Positions 1 to 9,900 of a stretch of DNA of 47,010 nt are shown in pieces. Both the position numbers and the translations under genes were made by a program. The notes below the pieces were generated by a model, which was given only the letters and a program-made list of their open reading frames with translations, searched no databases and was not told the origin of the DNA. Positions within the stretch are counted from its first letter, which is position 1. Each line of letters starts with the position of its first letter. The DNA is from Prevotella sp. (lineage in GTDB: Bacteria; Bacteroidota; Bacteroidia; Bacteroidales; Bacteroidaceae), in NCBI GenBank assembly GCA_017508965.1, contig JAFWQT010000125.1:1-47010 (forward strand), in the 5' to 3' direction.

Positions 1-1294
1 ACCTCCAGTTTCCATTCGAGACAAAGCCATCGGAGACATGGTGGCGGAAAGCGTTACCTTCAATAGTCGTGACACCTGCGGGTAATTTTAACGTTGATAT
101 TAAATAATCTTCAAAGACATCTTCCGCTATAGTCGTAATGCGATTTCTGACGATGGGCTTGTCTGCACCGACAGGAAGCGGAATGTCATCATTGATAATA
201 TAAGGAACAGGAGTGCCAAACGCGTCCTTTATCAGACTTGCAAGTTTCAACGAAGTGGCATCTATAAAACGTCCATAGTCAAGAGGGACTACAGTTCCTT
301 TCTGGTTATGATCAAACGAAGACTTCCAAATGCCGACGTCGAGGGTATCGCTTTTATTAGGATTCCAATAATAGAGGCCTTCCGGTACTGGCATAGCATC
401 TTTAGTGTATTTCCAGCCGTCGCCCATCACGTTGTTACCGCTCTTAAGATCAGTGGTATCGACTACAGAGAGTTGCTTGAAGTCTTTTTCACTTAGATAA
501 GTACCGTTCACCTGGTAGCGATTGCTGCGGTAACACCCGCTGTTTCTTGTGGCTTTGGGGTTACTGAATACCGCCCTGGGATCAGGGCTAAAGGACATAA
601 AGCAATGGGTAATGGAACAGCCGGTGCCCGTGGCTCCGTCAATAAATCCGTGGTTGATCACCCCAGAAGATTCGTCTATGAATGGGTTGCCGTATATTCT
701 TGTTTCTACGAACGAGCAATAGCTGATGGAGGTTCCGTCGTTTACAGAATGTACGATTCCGCCTGTCGTGCCTTCGTCCGAGCTCACCGTTCCACCCTCG
801 ACGTGGATATTGTTGATGGAAGCGTTCTCGCCCGTCACCTTATACACGACGAGTGCTGCATTACTGAAATGGCTTGTGACGTAAGGGTTTTTGAACAAAA
901 GATTGCGCACCACGCTTCCTGTGCCTTTAAGTTCATGTATGAAAGCAGGTTCATCAGTATATAAAATAGGTTTTGACTTAATATATAAATTACTGATGGT
1001 GCACCCCATGCCGTCGAACACGCCTTTGAAATACCTGATATAATAGTGAGCATCCGCGTAATAAGAGTCGACTTTGGGATATTCGATGTCGCAGGCCAGA
1101 CGGATGTGTTTCTCCTCGACGTCTTCCGACTCACACTGCTTGACAAGCAGCATGAACTCGGCGGCATTGGTGATATAGGTCCAGCCGTCGACTACCGTGG
1201 AGTAGCTGGTGGCCACATTCTTGTCGGAGAGCGTTTCGGCGCTGACCGGCAAACCGGCAACAAGGATTGCGGCAAAAGCGAGTATTCTTTTCAT
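1..1294 (-). CDS. Secreted BspA-like surface protein, C-terminus beyond the window
   Basis: The frame is open from an ATG at 1294 to the left edge with no stop, giving at least 431 residues. Residues 1-20 are a Sec signal peptide ending in VSA. The next part, about 30-330, has spaced motifs such as FDGMGCTISNLYI and SVVRNLLFKN that resemble GLUG or right-handed beta-helix repeats. The last visible residues (TLKLPAGVTTIEGNAF) match the BspA-type leucine-rich repeat (LRR_5), known from Prevotella and Tannerella adhesins. The start lies 1 nt after the stop of the giant gene at 1296-6440, so the two are almost certainly co-transcribed and translationally coupled. The first 90 residues are nearly identical to the short ORF at 6625-6921. 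The signal peptide and repeats are seen; an adhesin or substrate-binding role is inferred. Confidence 0.75.
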   Translation of the reverse strand, partial: MKRILAFAAILVAGLPVSAETLSDKNVATSYSTVVDGWTYITNAAEFMLLVKQCESEDVEEKHIRLACDIEYPKVDSYYADAHYYIRYFKGVFDGMGCTISNLYIKSKPILYTDEPAFIHELKGTGSVVRNLLFKNPYVTSHFSNAALVVYKVTGENASINNIHVEGGTVSSDEGTTGGIVHSVNDGTSISYCSFVETRIYGNPFIDESSGVINHGFIDGATGTGCSITHCFMSFSPDPRAVFSNPKATRNSGCYRSNRYQVNGTYLSEKDFKQLSVVDTTDLKSGNNVMGDGWKYTKDAMPVPEGLYYWNPNKSDTLDVGIWKSSFDHNQKGTVVPLDYGRFIDATSLKLASLIKDAFGTPVPYIINDDIPLPVGADKPIVRNRITTIAEDVFEDYLISTLKLPAGVTTIEGNAFRHHVSDGFVSNGNWR

Positions 1295-1295
1295 C

Positions 1296-4200
1296 TTAGT
1301 AATTGAATTTTATGGTTTCCTGATCGTTTGACACGAGATAGAGCCCACGCTGGGCAGAAGGCATGTCGAAGATGGCAACACCCTGGGACGATGCTTTCTG
1401 GCGCGCCAAGATCATGCCGTTGGCGAGATAGAGTCGCACGTCCTCGCCAGGCTTGGCTCCGCTGACCTTCACCTGGCTTCCGCTGCTGATGATGCGGAGC
1501 GAGGCCTGGCTGTCGCCCTCGTCGTAGACTTTCTCCACTGCTGTGGTTTTATCCGAGGGGTAAACGGTGACGACGTCGTATTCTTGGTTTTTGTTTCCGC
1601 TGACAAGAGTCGTGCCAATATTCTTCAACCGTCTCACCACGGCACTGATGTAGCGTGTCCCGGTCTCTTTCACGGGATAGGAAGAGACGATGAGGTCGGT
1701 CGACTCGTAGTTGGAGCGCTGTCTGAAGAAGCCGACACCTTTTTCTCTAAATGCTTCGGCAAGCACTTTCCATTCAGGAACTTCCTGTTCTGCCTTTGAG
1801 TATAAACTTTGCGGAAGAACGAATCCAACGATTTGGGATTCATGTCTCTCTTTATCTACAAGATAGAGAACGATGAGATAGGGTTGCGGCATCGGACGTG
1901 AGAACTTGTTTTTCACGTGGACAACGAACTTGTTGCGGCCTTGCTCGTCGACCATCTGCGACTTCACATAGCACTCCAATTGCGGAACGTCGGCATAGAG
2001 GCTGGCAGTCTGCTGCTCGAAGATGGCATCCTCGGCGGAATGCTCATCGGTGTACTTCATACCCCTGCGGCGGGCGAAGGCCCGCTTCTGCCGTCGTGCC
2101 AGGAAGCGGGGCAGCTGTTTCTTCTGCAAGTCGAGCACGTCGTCGTAGCTGACGGTGAGCTTCGTATTGATGGCCATTCCGCTCTTGAAGGGTATGGTGA
2201 CGCGCTCCTGTGCCGTCATTCCCGGCGGCACCACGACATGCAGTGGAATAGAGTCGTTCACATTCTCTACGCTGAGCACGCAGCGGTTGATGGTGGATGT
2301 GCCCAGATTGCTGACCTTCACCAAGAAGGTGGTTTGGATATTGTCGCTGACCGATGAGGTGAGCGCATTGTTCTCCTTCTGGTCGAACACGATGGAATAG
2401 CTGAAGGCATTGCTGAAATAGGCCGTGGCGCGCTGGATGACGGTGCCGCTGTCGTCGTTCACCAGATAGCAGCCGTTGATCTTCTCGTCGGTCATATAGC
2501 CGTCGAAGTCGTAGATTTGCTTGTCTTCGGGAACGACGGCCATGACTAGCGGCGTGCCCACAAACATGTCCTGCCCGGTGGGAACAAGGCGGGCAGCCTT
2601 GATGATGTTGCAGATGGTGTCGGTGGCGGCACTCACGCCCTGCTCCACCCACATCAGTCCGATGTTGCGCAGCGACTGCGCGCCCTGGTCGGCCACGAGA
2701 CGGAAGTTGGTGACCTCGGTGCTGCCGGTCGTCACCGAGTTGCTGAGTGCGCCGTCGGCTTTTCCGCTCATGTCGTAGCTGTTCAGGGCGATGCGTATCT
2801 GGCTGTCGCTGCCTGTGCCCACTTCGGAGAGCTGTGCCAGCACGTTGTGGCTGCCCACGCGGCGCAGTTCGAACTTGTTGTTCTTCTCCATGGGTGCTTC
2901 GCTGACGGTCACTTTGTTGTCGGCTGCGACGTGGATGAACACGGGCCTCACCTCGTTATCGCTATTTTTCTGTGTTGCGGCGATGAACACCTCGCCATCC
3001 TTCATGGTGAGCTGGTATTCAGAGAGCTGGCTGTTGCGCGCCATTGAAATCAGCTCAATGGGTTCCGACCAGTCGGTTCCGTCGAAGCGCGAGAGCATCA
3101 GCGAGCCGTAGAAGAGCAGGTTGGTGATGTCTTCCCGTTCCTCATTATTCAAGAGGAAGTTGCGTGACAGTCTTCCCTTCATCCAGATGGCTGCGGCGTG
3201 TCCGTTGTCGTCGAGTGCCACACGTGGCCTCATGTTCGTTTCGTCGTTGGTGGTGATGGGTCTCGGGCGATACCATTTGCCGCCAGCTTTCTTCATTGTG
3301 AAATAGATGTCGGAGATGCTGCCATTCTGGATGACGCAGTCCACGAGTTCATCGTCGCTGGGTGCCACCTCGGTGTCGGTGAGTTTCCGGGTGGCCTGTT
3401 CAAACACAGCGATGTCCATGGTGGGCGTTGAAGCCGAGCTGTAGTCGCCCGCCCCGCCGGTATAATAGTCGGAGACGATGGCCGGGTTGCCGGTGGAAAC
3501 AACGCGCAGGAAGCGGCTGTTGGGCGTGGTGGCATCCGACTTGTAGATGATGCTGTCGCCGCCGGAGAGGAAACGGACGGGGAAGTTGAGGTCGGCCTTG
3601 TCGGCCACGTAGCCTTCGGGAAGTCGCCGTGGAATCTTCACTGAATTCTTTGTCTCTTCGCCCGTTCTCATGTATTCCTGATATTTCTTATGGAAGGGGT
3701 TGCTGTTCGACTTGTTGCTCAGCAGATAGGGTTCCTTATAGTTGATTCCGCCCCACATCTTCTCGCCTTTCTTGTCCCAGAACAGGGCATGCACCTTGTA
3801 GTAGAAACCGAATCCGGCGCGATACGACCAGGCCGTCCCGTTGAAAGGACGGTCGAACGTCATCCGGTCGCCAGCAGCTCCGGTAATGTAGGCTCCTGCC
3901 ACACCTGTCACGCCGGCCTCAAGGCTGGCCGCAATAATGTCGAACTTGAATCCCAGACGTGCAGCGGCATCCACCCTCCCCAAGAAACTGGTGCCCAGCA
4001 AGTGGGTCTTCAGCGGATTCGTCTCTGCGCTGCCGTCGTCGTAGTAATATAGTCCGGCCTTGGCGGTGAGCAGGGTGTTGAACTTGAAGTCGATGCCCGC
4101 ATCCACAGCCTTGATCACTTTCGAGGCATACTTGTTGTTACGCATCCAGTTGACAGCACCCGAACCGCCCACCTTGCTGGTGATGGTTTCGGCAAGGTCG

Positions 4201-6440
4201 AGCAGAGAAAGTTTCACGCTGAAGTCGAGTGAAGCCCTGGCGTTGATGTTGATTTCGTCGAGAAACCTCAGGCCGCTCATATCGGCCACTTTTGGTTTCG
4301 CCGCGAACCAGTCCAACGGGATACTGTATTGCATGAAAGCCTCGATATGGGCAGCGGCGTTGAACTTGAACGGTCCGTCGTCATCGTCGTCGGAAAACTT
4401 CTTGACTATGTCTTCCCATTTTGCGGTATTTGTCAGCCCGTCCTCGTTGGTGGAGCGTATATTGATCTTGTCCTTGTTGAATTTCCCGAGCTGGCCTTTG
4501 GAAAGGCCCTGATAGCCTTCTTTCCATTTACTGGTGGCCCCGTCCTTATCGAGGAAGTCGAAGTCGATGCCTAAGCCGATGGCTCCGTAGGCGCTTACTT
4601 TCTTCTTCTTGGCAAAGTCTAAGTTCACGCCGAAACGGGTGTATAGTGGCGGCGGGGCCATGGGGAACTTGAAGGAAATGTCGAGGTCGCCGTAGCCATT
4701 GAAGAAGCCCTTTCCTTTTTCCTCACCTTCCTCGTCGGGTTCCAGCTTTTTCTTCATTTCCTCTTCTACGCTCTTCTTCGTCTCTTCAATGTCGATATAG
4801 AAGTTGCAGAGGATGGGCAGTTCCATGACAGGGGTATCGTCGACAGCCAGGTAGGGTCGTCCACTCTCGTTGATGTCGAGATAGTCGAGCAGCGAGAAGT
4901 CGGCATCCCAGTAGGCATAGTCGAATGCGGGGAAGTGGAGCTTACGCCCCTCTCCCTCGAGTTTGTCCACCTTGATTTTGTTTTCCTCTGGGCCTTCGCT
5001 CTTACGCAGGTAGAGCCGGTCGCCCGGCATCTGGTTGTTCTTGGCAGTGAACACGGCGGTGAGCTTGGCCATCCGGTCGTAGAGTGTCCCATTAACATAT
5101 TTCTGCTCATCCTTCCTCGAGCCGTATTCGTCGTAGTTGACCACGGCTGTCAGCGGCTGATTGGCCAGGTCTATATGCGCGATGTTGGCCAAGTAGAAAT
5201 CGCCGCGCTTCCCGTCTACAGCTTCAAGAGCAGTGATCTCCATCTTCGAGACGAGCACGCCCGACTCGGGCATAGGGGTCGTGCTGAGGTAGATGTTCAC
5301 ATCCTCGTTCTGTTCGTAGAGCCATCCCGTGTTGGGGTCGAAGGCGCCGCGATAGTAGGCAATGGTCGGTGCATAGCCCTTGGTATAGGCCTCTATGGCG
5401 CAGGGTTCGCCGTTGGTCACCACGAAGAAGTGGCCATCTTTCTGTCCCCAGGGCATCGACACGTTGTCCTTGGCCGTGCCGTCGTAGTTGGTCAGCGAGG
5501 TGTTGATCACCAGATTGGTCGCATCGGTGACTACTTTATCGCCTCGGAACACGTTGATCCAAAGCGTGTCGTGAGGGGCAAACATGCGGGTGTCTAAATA
5601 GGAGGGGTTGGGGGCTTCCAGCCATTTGTGCTTCAGATAGGGCATCTGGCGGCCAGTCATCACACCGATGCCACCGTCGTCGAAGTGCGTTACCAAGTCC
5701 TCGGCCCATCGGTCCACGTCGATTCTCATGCGCTTGAAACCGTCGAAGCGCAGCCAGGCTTCCTCGATGGGCGTCAGCAGATAGTCGTAGAACGTGTAGA
5801 GTTTGCCGGGCTGCAGGTCGCTGATGGTCACGGTGTCGGTCTTGGCCGTCTCGTCGTTTACCTTCACGTATTGCAGGTCGTACTTGCCGGGCACCAGACG
5901 GCTGCGGTCGAGCATCACCGAGCGTGCACCGCGCGCGCCGTAGCTGTGGCCGTGGAACGTGATGGTCTTGGCCAGTTCCTCGCCCAACCCGTAGGGCCAC
6001 ACCTTGATTTCCAACTGCTGCTCGCCGCGAAGGGGCGAAATATAGACGTAGTCGCGGGTGGAATACGTCTTCGAGGTGTTCATCTTGGGGTCGGTGGTGC
6101 TGGCGATATTCGACACACGCACGTGGAAGAGCCGCTCTCCCCGGGCCTGATCCATGCGCAGCACGATGTACTGGTTGTCGCGAGCATCAAAGAACTGCTT
6201 GTAGAAACCCACCGTGTCCTTCGGTGCGGCATTCTTCACCACCTCGACGAGCCGTTCCATCTCATCGCCGTTGTCCATCACGCCGTGGTCGATCGTTTTC
6301 CACTGGAACTTACTGATGTCGCTCCATGAGTCTAATGCCGACAGGTTGCTGGCATACTCCACCGTGAAGTCAGCATTCTGCTGTGCTGCCACCATCAGGA
6401 AAGCGAAACACGATATTATAAGTAGAGACAGTCTCCTCAT
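1296..6440 (-). CDS. Giant secreted protein, cassette copy 1 (unknown function, T9SS-like tail)
   Basis: This 1714-residue protein is of no family I can name. The frame opens at 6581, but I chose the ATG at 6440: it gives a clean signal peptide (MRRLSLLIISCFAFLMVAAQ) and lies 39 nt after a good promoter -7 box. In order: a conserved N-terminal half; a charged Glu/Lys linker near 555-580; a glycine-rich strand-forming region at about 587-905; a propeller-like part at about 930-1250 with motifs such as RPRVALDDNG and LMLSRFDG; CARDB-like strands near 1365-1430 (TTFLVKVSNLG); and a final 75 residues resembling a type A T9SS sorting domain (VRLYLANGM, GLYLV). It is a paralogue of 6923-12112 and heads an operon with the BspA-like gene. 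Secretion to the cell surface is inferred; the substrate or partner is unknown. Confidence 0.8.
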   Translation of the reverse strand: MRRLSLLIISCFAFLMVAAQQNADFTVEYASNLSALDSWSDISKFQWKTIDHGVMDNGDEMERLVEVVKNAAPKDTVGFYKQFFDARDNQYIVLRMDQARGERLFHVRVSNIASTTDPKMNTSKTYSTRDYVYISPLRGEQQLEIKVWPYGLGEELAKTITFHGHSYGARGARSVMLDRSRLVPGKYDLQYVKVNDETAKTDTVTISDLQPGKLYTFYDYLLTPIEEAWLRFDGFKRMRIDVDRWAEDLVTHFDDGGIGVMTGRQMPYLKHKWLEAPNPSYLDTRMFAPHDTLWINVFRGDKVVTDATNLVINTSLTNYDGTAKDNVSMPWGQKDGHFFVVTNGEPCAIEAYTKGYAPTIAYYRGAFDPNTGWLYEQNEDVNIYLSTTPMPESGVLVSKMEITALEAVDGKRGDFYLANIAHIDLANQPLTAVVNYDEYGSRKDEQKYVNGTLYDRMAKLTAVFTAKNNQMPGDRLYLRKSEGPEENKIKVDKLEGEGRKLHFPAFDYAYWDADFSLLDYLDINESGRPYLAVDDTPVMELPILCNFYIDIEETKKSVEEEMKKKLEPDEEGEEKGKGFFNGYGDLDISFKFPMAPPPLYTRFGVNLDFAKKKKVSAYGAIGLGIDFDFLDKDGATSKWKEGYQGLSKGQLGKFNKDKINIRSTNEDGLTNTAKWEDIVKKFSDDDDDGPFKFNAAAHIEAFMQYSIPLDWFAAKPKVADMSGLRFLDEININARASLDFSVKLSLLDLAETITSKVGGSGAVNWMRNNKYASKVIKAVDAGIDFKFNTLLTAKAGLYYYDDGSAETNPLKTHLLGTSFLGRVDAAARLGFKFDIIAASLEAGVTGVAGAYITGAAGDRMTFDRPFNGTAWSYRAGFGFYYKVHALFWDKKGEKMWGGINYKEPYLLSNKSNSNPFHKKYQEYMRTGEETKNSVKIPRRLPEGYVADKADLNFPVRFLSGGDSIIYKSDATTPNSRFLRVVSTGNPAIVSDYYTGGAGDYSSASTPTMDIAVFEQATRKLTDTEVAPSDDELVDCVIQNGSISDIYFTMKKAGGKWYRPRPITTNDETNMRPRVALDDNGHAAAIWMKGRLSRNFLLNNEEREDITNLLFYGSLMLSRFDGTDWSEPIELISMARNSQLSEYQLTMKDGEVFIAATQKNSDNEVRPVFIHVAADNKVTVSEAPMEKNNKFELRRVGSHNVLAQLSEVGTGSDSQIRIALNSYDMSGKADGALSNSVTTGSTEVTNFRLVADQGAQSLRNIGLMWVEQGVSAATDTICNIIKAARLVPTGQDMFVGTPLVMAVVPEDKQIYDFDGYMTDEKINGCYLVNDDSGTVIQRATAYFSNAFSYSIVFDQKENNALTSSVSDNIQTTFLVKVSNLGTSTINRCVLSVENVNDSIPLHVVVPPGMTAQERVTIPFKSGMAINTKLTVSYDDVLDLQKKQLPRFLARRQKRAFARRRGMKYTDEHSAEDAIFEQQTASLYADVPQLECYVKSQMVDEQGRNKFVVHVKNKFSRPMPQPYLIVLYLVDKERHESQIVGFVLPQSLYSKAEQEVPEWKVLAEAFREKGVGFFRQRSNYESTDLIVSSYPVKETGTRYISAVVRRLKNIGTTLVSGNKNQEYDVVTVYPSDKTTAVEKVYDEGDSQASLRIISSGSQVKVSGAKPGEDVRLYLANGMILARQKASSQGVAIFDMPSAQRGLYLVSNDQETIKFNY

Positions 6441-6478
6441 AACGATTGCTTTTTGATTAAAATAATTACAATATCGCT

Positions 6479-6508
6479 GCAAAAATACAAAAAAAAGTGT
6501 AAAAACAA
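6479..6508 (-). promoter_or_regulatory. Promoter of giant-gene copy 1
   Basis: On the minus strand a -33 TTG (6506-6508) is followed after 18 nt by TATTTTTGC (6479-6487), the Bacteroidetes TAnnTTTG form. It gives the second cassette copy its own transcription start, separate from the upstream copy. The rest of 6441-6624 holds nothing else I recognise. Confidence 0.65.
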
Positions 6509-6624
6509 TTATAAAATGGAGAAAAAAGTGATAATAAAAAGATAGCCGAAGAAAACACTTCTGTGATGAGCGGACGTACATAAGTACGGCGTGAGTCGGT
6601 ATTCATATAGGGTAGTATCTTTTC

Positions 6625-6921
6625 TTATTTAGCAATATATTTACGTCCATTCTTGAAATACCTGATATAATAGTGAGCATCCGCGTAATAAGAGGCGACT
6701 TTGGGATATTCGATGTCGCAGGCGAGCCGGATGTGTTTCTCCTCGACGTCTTCCGACTCACACTGCTTGACAAGCAGCATGAACTCTGCAGCATTGGTGA
6801 TATATGTCCATTCGCCGATGACCGTGGAGTAGCTGGTGGCCACTTCGCTCGTCAGCACTTCGGCTGAGGCGGGGACTATCGAAAAGAGGAATGCTGCTGA
6901 TAGCAGAAAAAACTTTTTCAT
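6625..6921 (-). pseudogene. Truncated partner of the giant gene, N-terminus joined to a tail
   Basis: These 98 codons start 1 nt after the stop of the giant gene at 6923-12112, the same spacing as in the other cassette copy. After a signal peptide (ends VPASA), residues from about 29 to 88 are almost identical to those of the BspA-like protein at 1-1294, at both protein and DNA level. Homology stops abruptly after YYIRYFK, where this copy continues with NGRKYIAK and a stop. That ending looks like the extreme C-terminus of Prevotella secreted proteins. I infer an in-frame internal deletion that joined the N-terminus to the last few residues. It could still make a small secreted peptide, so pseudogene is a judgement; the C-terminus of the intact copy lies outside the window and cannot be compared. 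Confidence 0.65.
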
Positions 6922-6922
6922 C

Positions 6923-9900
6923 TTAGAAATTGAATTTTACGGTTTCGTTATCATTTGACAATAGATAGATGCCTTGCTTCACACGGCTCATGCTGAAAGT
7001 GGCCTTACCGTCGGCCGATGCCTTCTGGCGGCCCAGAATCATGCCGTTGGAGAAATACAGGCGCACGTCCTCGCCGGGCTGTGCACCGTCTACCTCCACC
7101 TGACTGCCAATGACCCTGATGCGGAGCGAGGCCCGGCTGTCGCCCTCCTCGTAGACATTCTTCACCGAGGTGGTCTCGTTGGACGGATAGACCGTGATGG
7201 TGGCAAATTCCTGTCCCTTGTCGCCACCCGTGATGGGGATGAAATTCCAATCATCGTCGTAGGTCCGCACCACGGCTCTCATATAGAGCGACTTCGTCTC
7301 GGTCACGTTGGGAATCGTGATGACCACGTCTTCCGACTCGTAATTGTTGCGCGGCTGGAAAAGGCCTACATTTCCGTAGCCAAAATTATAGCCTTTGAGC
7401 GCTTCTCTTGTAATATACTTGCTTTGGCCGAAGACGAATCCCTTGGCCGTGTCCAGGGTATAACGCGTAGACTCCTGTTCGTCGCCCACCTGCAGAACCA
7501 CGAGATAGCTGGGAGACATCTGGCGCTTATGCTTGTTTGTCACGCGCACCACAAAGCGATTGTTGCCTTCCTCGTCGACGGTCTGCGACAGCGCGTAGCA
7601 CTCCAGTTCGGGAATGTCGGCATAGAGGCTGGCGGTCTTCTGCTCGAAGATGGCATCCTCGTGGGAATATTCATCGGCATATTTCCTTCCGTTGCGTCGG
7701 GCGAAGGCTCGCTTTTCGCGGCGGGCCAGGAATCGCGGCAGCTGCTTCTTCTGCAGTCCGAGCACATCGTCGTAGGTGACGGTGAGCGTGGTGTTGATGG
7801 TCTTACCACTGCGATAGGGTATCGACACCCGTTCCTGCTGCGAAGCTCCGGCGGGAACCACCAGATGGAGCGGAATGGGCTGCGGCGCGCCGTCCACCAT
7901 CAGTTCGCAGTGGTTGATGGTAGAGGTGCCCAGATTGTTCACCTGTACGATGAAGTTGGTGCGGGCAGCGTTCTCGGACGTAGAACTGATGGCCTGGTTT
8001 TCGTCGTCGTCGAACATGATGGAGTAGCTGAAGGCATTGCTGAAATATCCGGTCACGCGGTTGATCTGGGTTCCGCCATTGGCATCGCCCACCAGATAGC
8101 AGCCGGTAATTTTCTCGTCGGTCATATAGCCGTCGAAGTCGTACACCGGGCTCTCGTCGCTGATTTCGGCCAGTATGAGCGGTGTGCCCATGTGCATGTT
8201 CTTTCCGTCGGGCACCAGGCGAGCAGCCTTCAGCGTGTTGTTAACCGTCTCGGAGTCGGCGCTGGGCAGCGACTGCATCCACATCAGTCCGAGGTTGCTC
8301 AGCGACTTGGCGTTCTGGTCGGCCACGAGATGGAAGTTGGTAATCATGTTCTCGCCGGCATTCACCGAGCTGCACAGCTCTCCGTCTGCCTGTCCCTTCA
8401 TGTCGTAGCTGTTCAGGGCGATGCGCAACTGGCTTTCCGTCTCACCCATATCGACGAGCTGTGCCACGACGTTGTGGCTGCCCACCCGGCGCAGCTCGAA
8501 CTTGCTGTTTTCGGCCATCGGCGCATCGCTGACGGTCACCTGGTTGCCGGTCGTGACATTAATGAAGACGGGCTTCACTACATTGTCGGGCAGCAGTTCT
8601 ACGGCAGCCACGAAGACCTCGCCGTTCTTCACGGTGAGCTGGTATTCCGACAGTTTTCTTCTTCGGTTGAGCGCAAGCAGACTGACCGGTTCCGTCCAAT
8701 TTTTTCCGTCGAAGCGCGACAGCATCAGGTCGCCGGTGAGCACTAGGTTGGCGGCGTCTTGCTGCTCTTCGTATGAGAGCGTGGCATCGCGATTGAGGTG
8801 TCCCTCCTGCCAGATGGCCACCGCACAGCCGTTGTCGTCTAATGCCACGCGGGGCTTCATGCTGGTTCGGTAGGAGTTCACATAGATGGGCTTCGGGCTG
8901 TACCACTTGCTTCCGGCTTTCTTCATGGAGAAATAAATCTTCGAAATGTCGCTGGCCCGGATGATGCAGTCCACCAGATTGTTTTGGCTGGGTGCCACTT
9001 CGGTGTCGGTGAGCTTGCGGGTGGCCTGTTCGAAGACCACGATGTCGAAATTGTTCGACGAAGCGGAATGGTAGCTGGCGGCTCCTCCTGTGAAATAATC
9101 AGAGATGATGGCGGGGCTGCCGGTGGAGACTACTCTCAGGTATCGGCTGTTGGGGGTATTGGCTGCCGACTTGTAGACGATGCTGTCGCCGCCGGAGAGG
9201 AAACGTATGGGATAGGTCTGGTCCACGTTGTTGGCCACATAGTTTCCGGGCAGTTGACGGCGAACGCGGGCCGGTGCCTTTTTCTCCACGCCGTCTGCCA
9301 TATAGTCCTTATAATTCTTGTGGAAGGGGTTGCTGCTTGTCTCGTTTCCGAGGAGCATGGCCGGCTTATAGTCTATTCCGCCGAACATCAGCTCGTCGCG
9401 CAGAGACCAGAACAGGGCGTGCACTCTGTAGTATAGACCGAAGCCTGCACGATAGGACCAGGCTGCTCCTGAGAATGGCCGGTCGAACGTCAGGCGGTTG
9501 CCCATGGAGCCTTTGATGTAGGCACCGGCAGCACCTATCACGCCAGCTTCCACACCAGCGGCTATGACGTCGAATTTCAGTCCTAATCGCAGATAGGCAT
9601 CCACCTTGGCCTGGAAACTCATGCCCAGCAAGTGCGACTTCAGCGGATTATAATACTCAGTTCCGTCGTCGAAGTAGTAGATGCCGGCCTTTGCCGAGAT
9701 GAGAAGGTTGAAATTCAATTCAAGTCCTGAATCAAGTGCCTTGAAGATGCGCTTAGCGTACTTGTTGGTCTGAAGCGTATTTATGGCACCCTCGCCGTAG
9801 CCTATCTTTCCGGCTGCCCATCCGGCAAAGTCGAGCAGCGAGAAGCGTGCGCCCAGACTCACGTTGAACTTTCCGTTGATGTTGATTTCGTCGATGAAGC

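Noticed and set aside
6441-6581. 47-codon N-terminal extension of giant-gene copy 1
   Set aside because: It would read through the promoter -7 box and place hydrophobic, non-signal sequence before a clean signal peptide; the paralogue has no counterpart.
6974-8746. 590-codon open frame on the plus strand, antisense to the giant gene
   Set aside because: It lies wholly inside the sense frame of 6923-12112, which has signal peptide, paralogue and promoter. Its translation is low-complexity His/Gly/Val-rich with no motif, typical of an antisense shadow.
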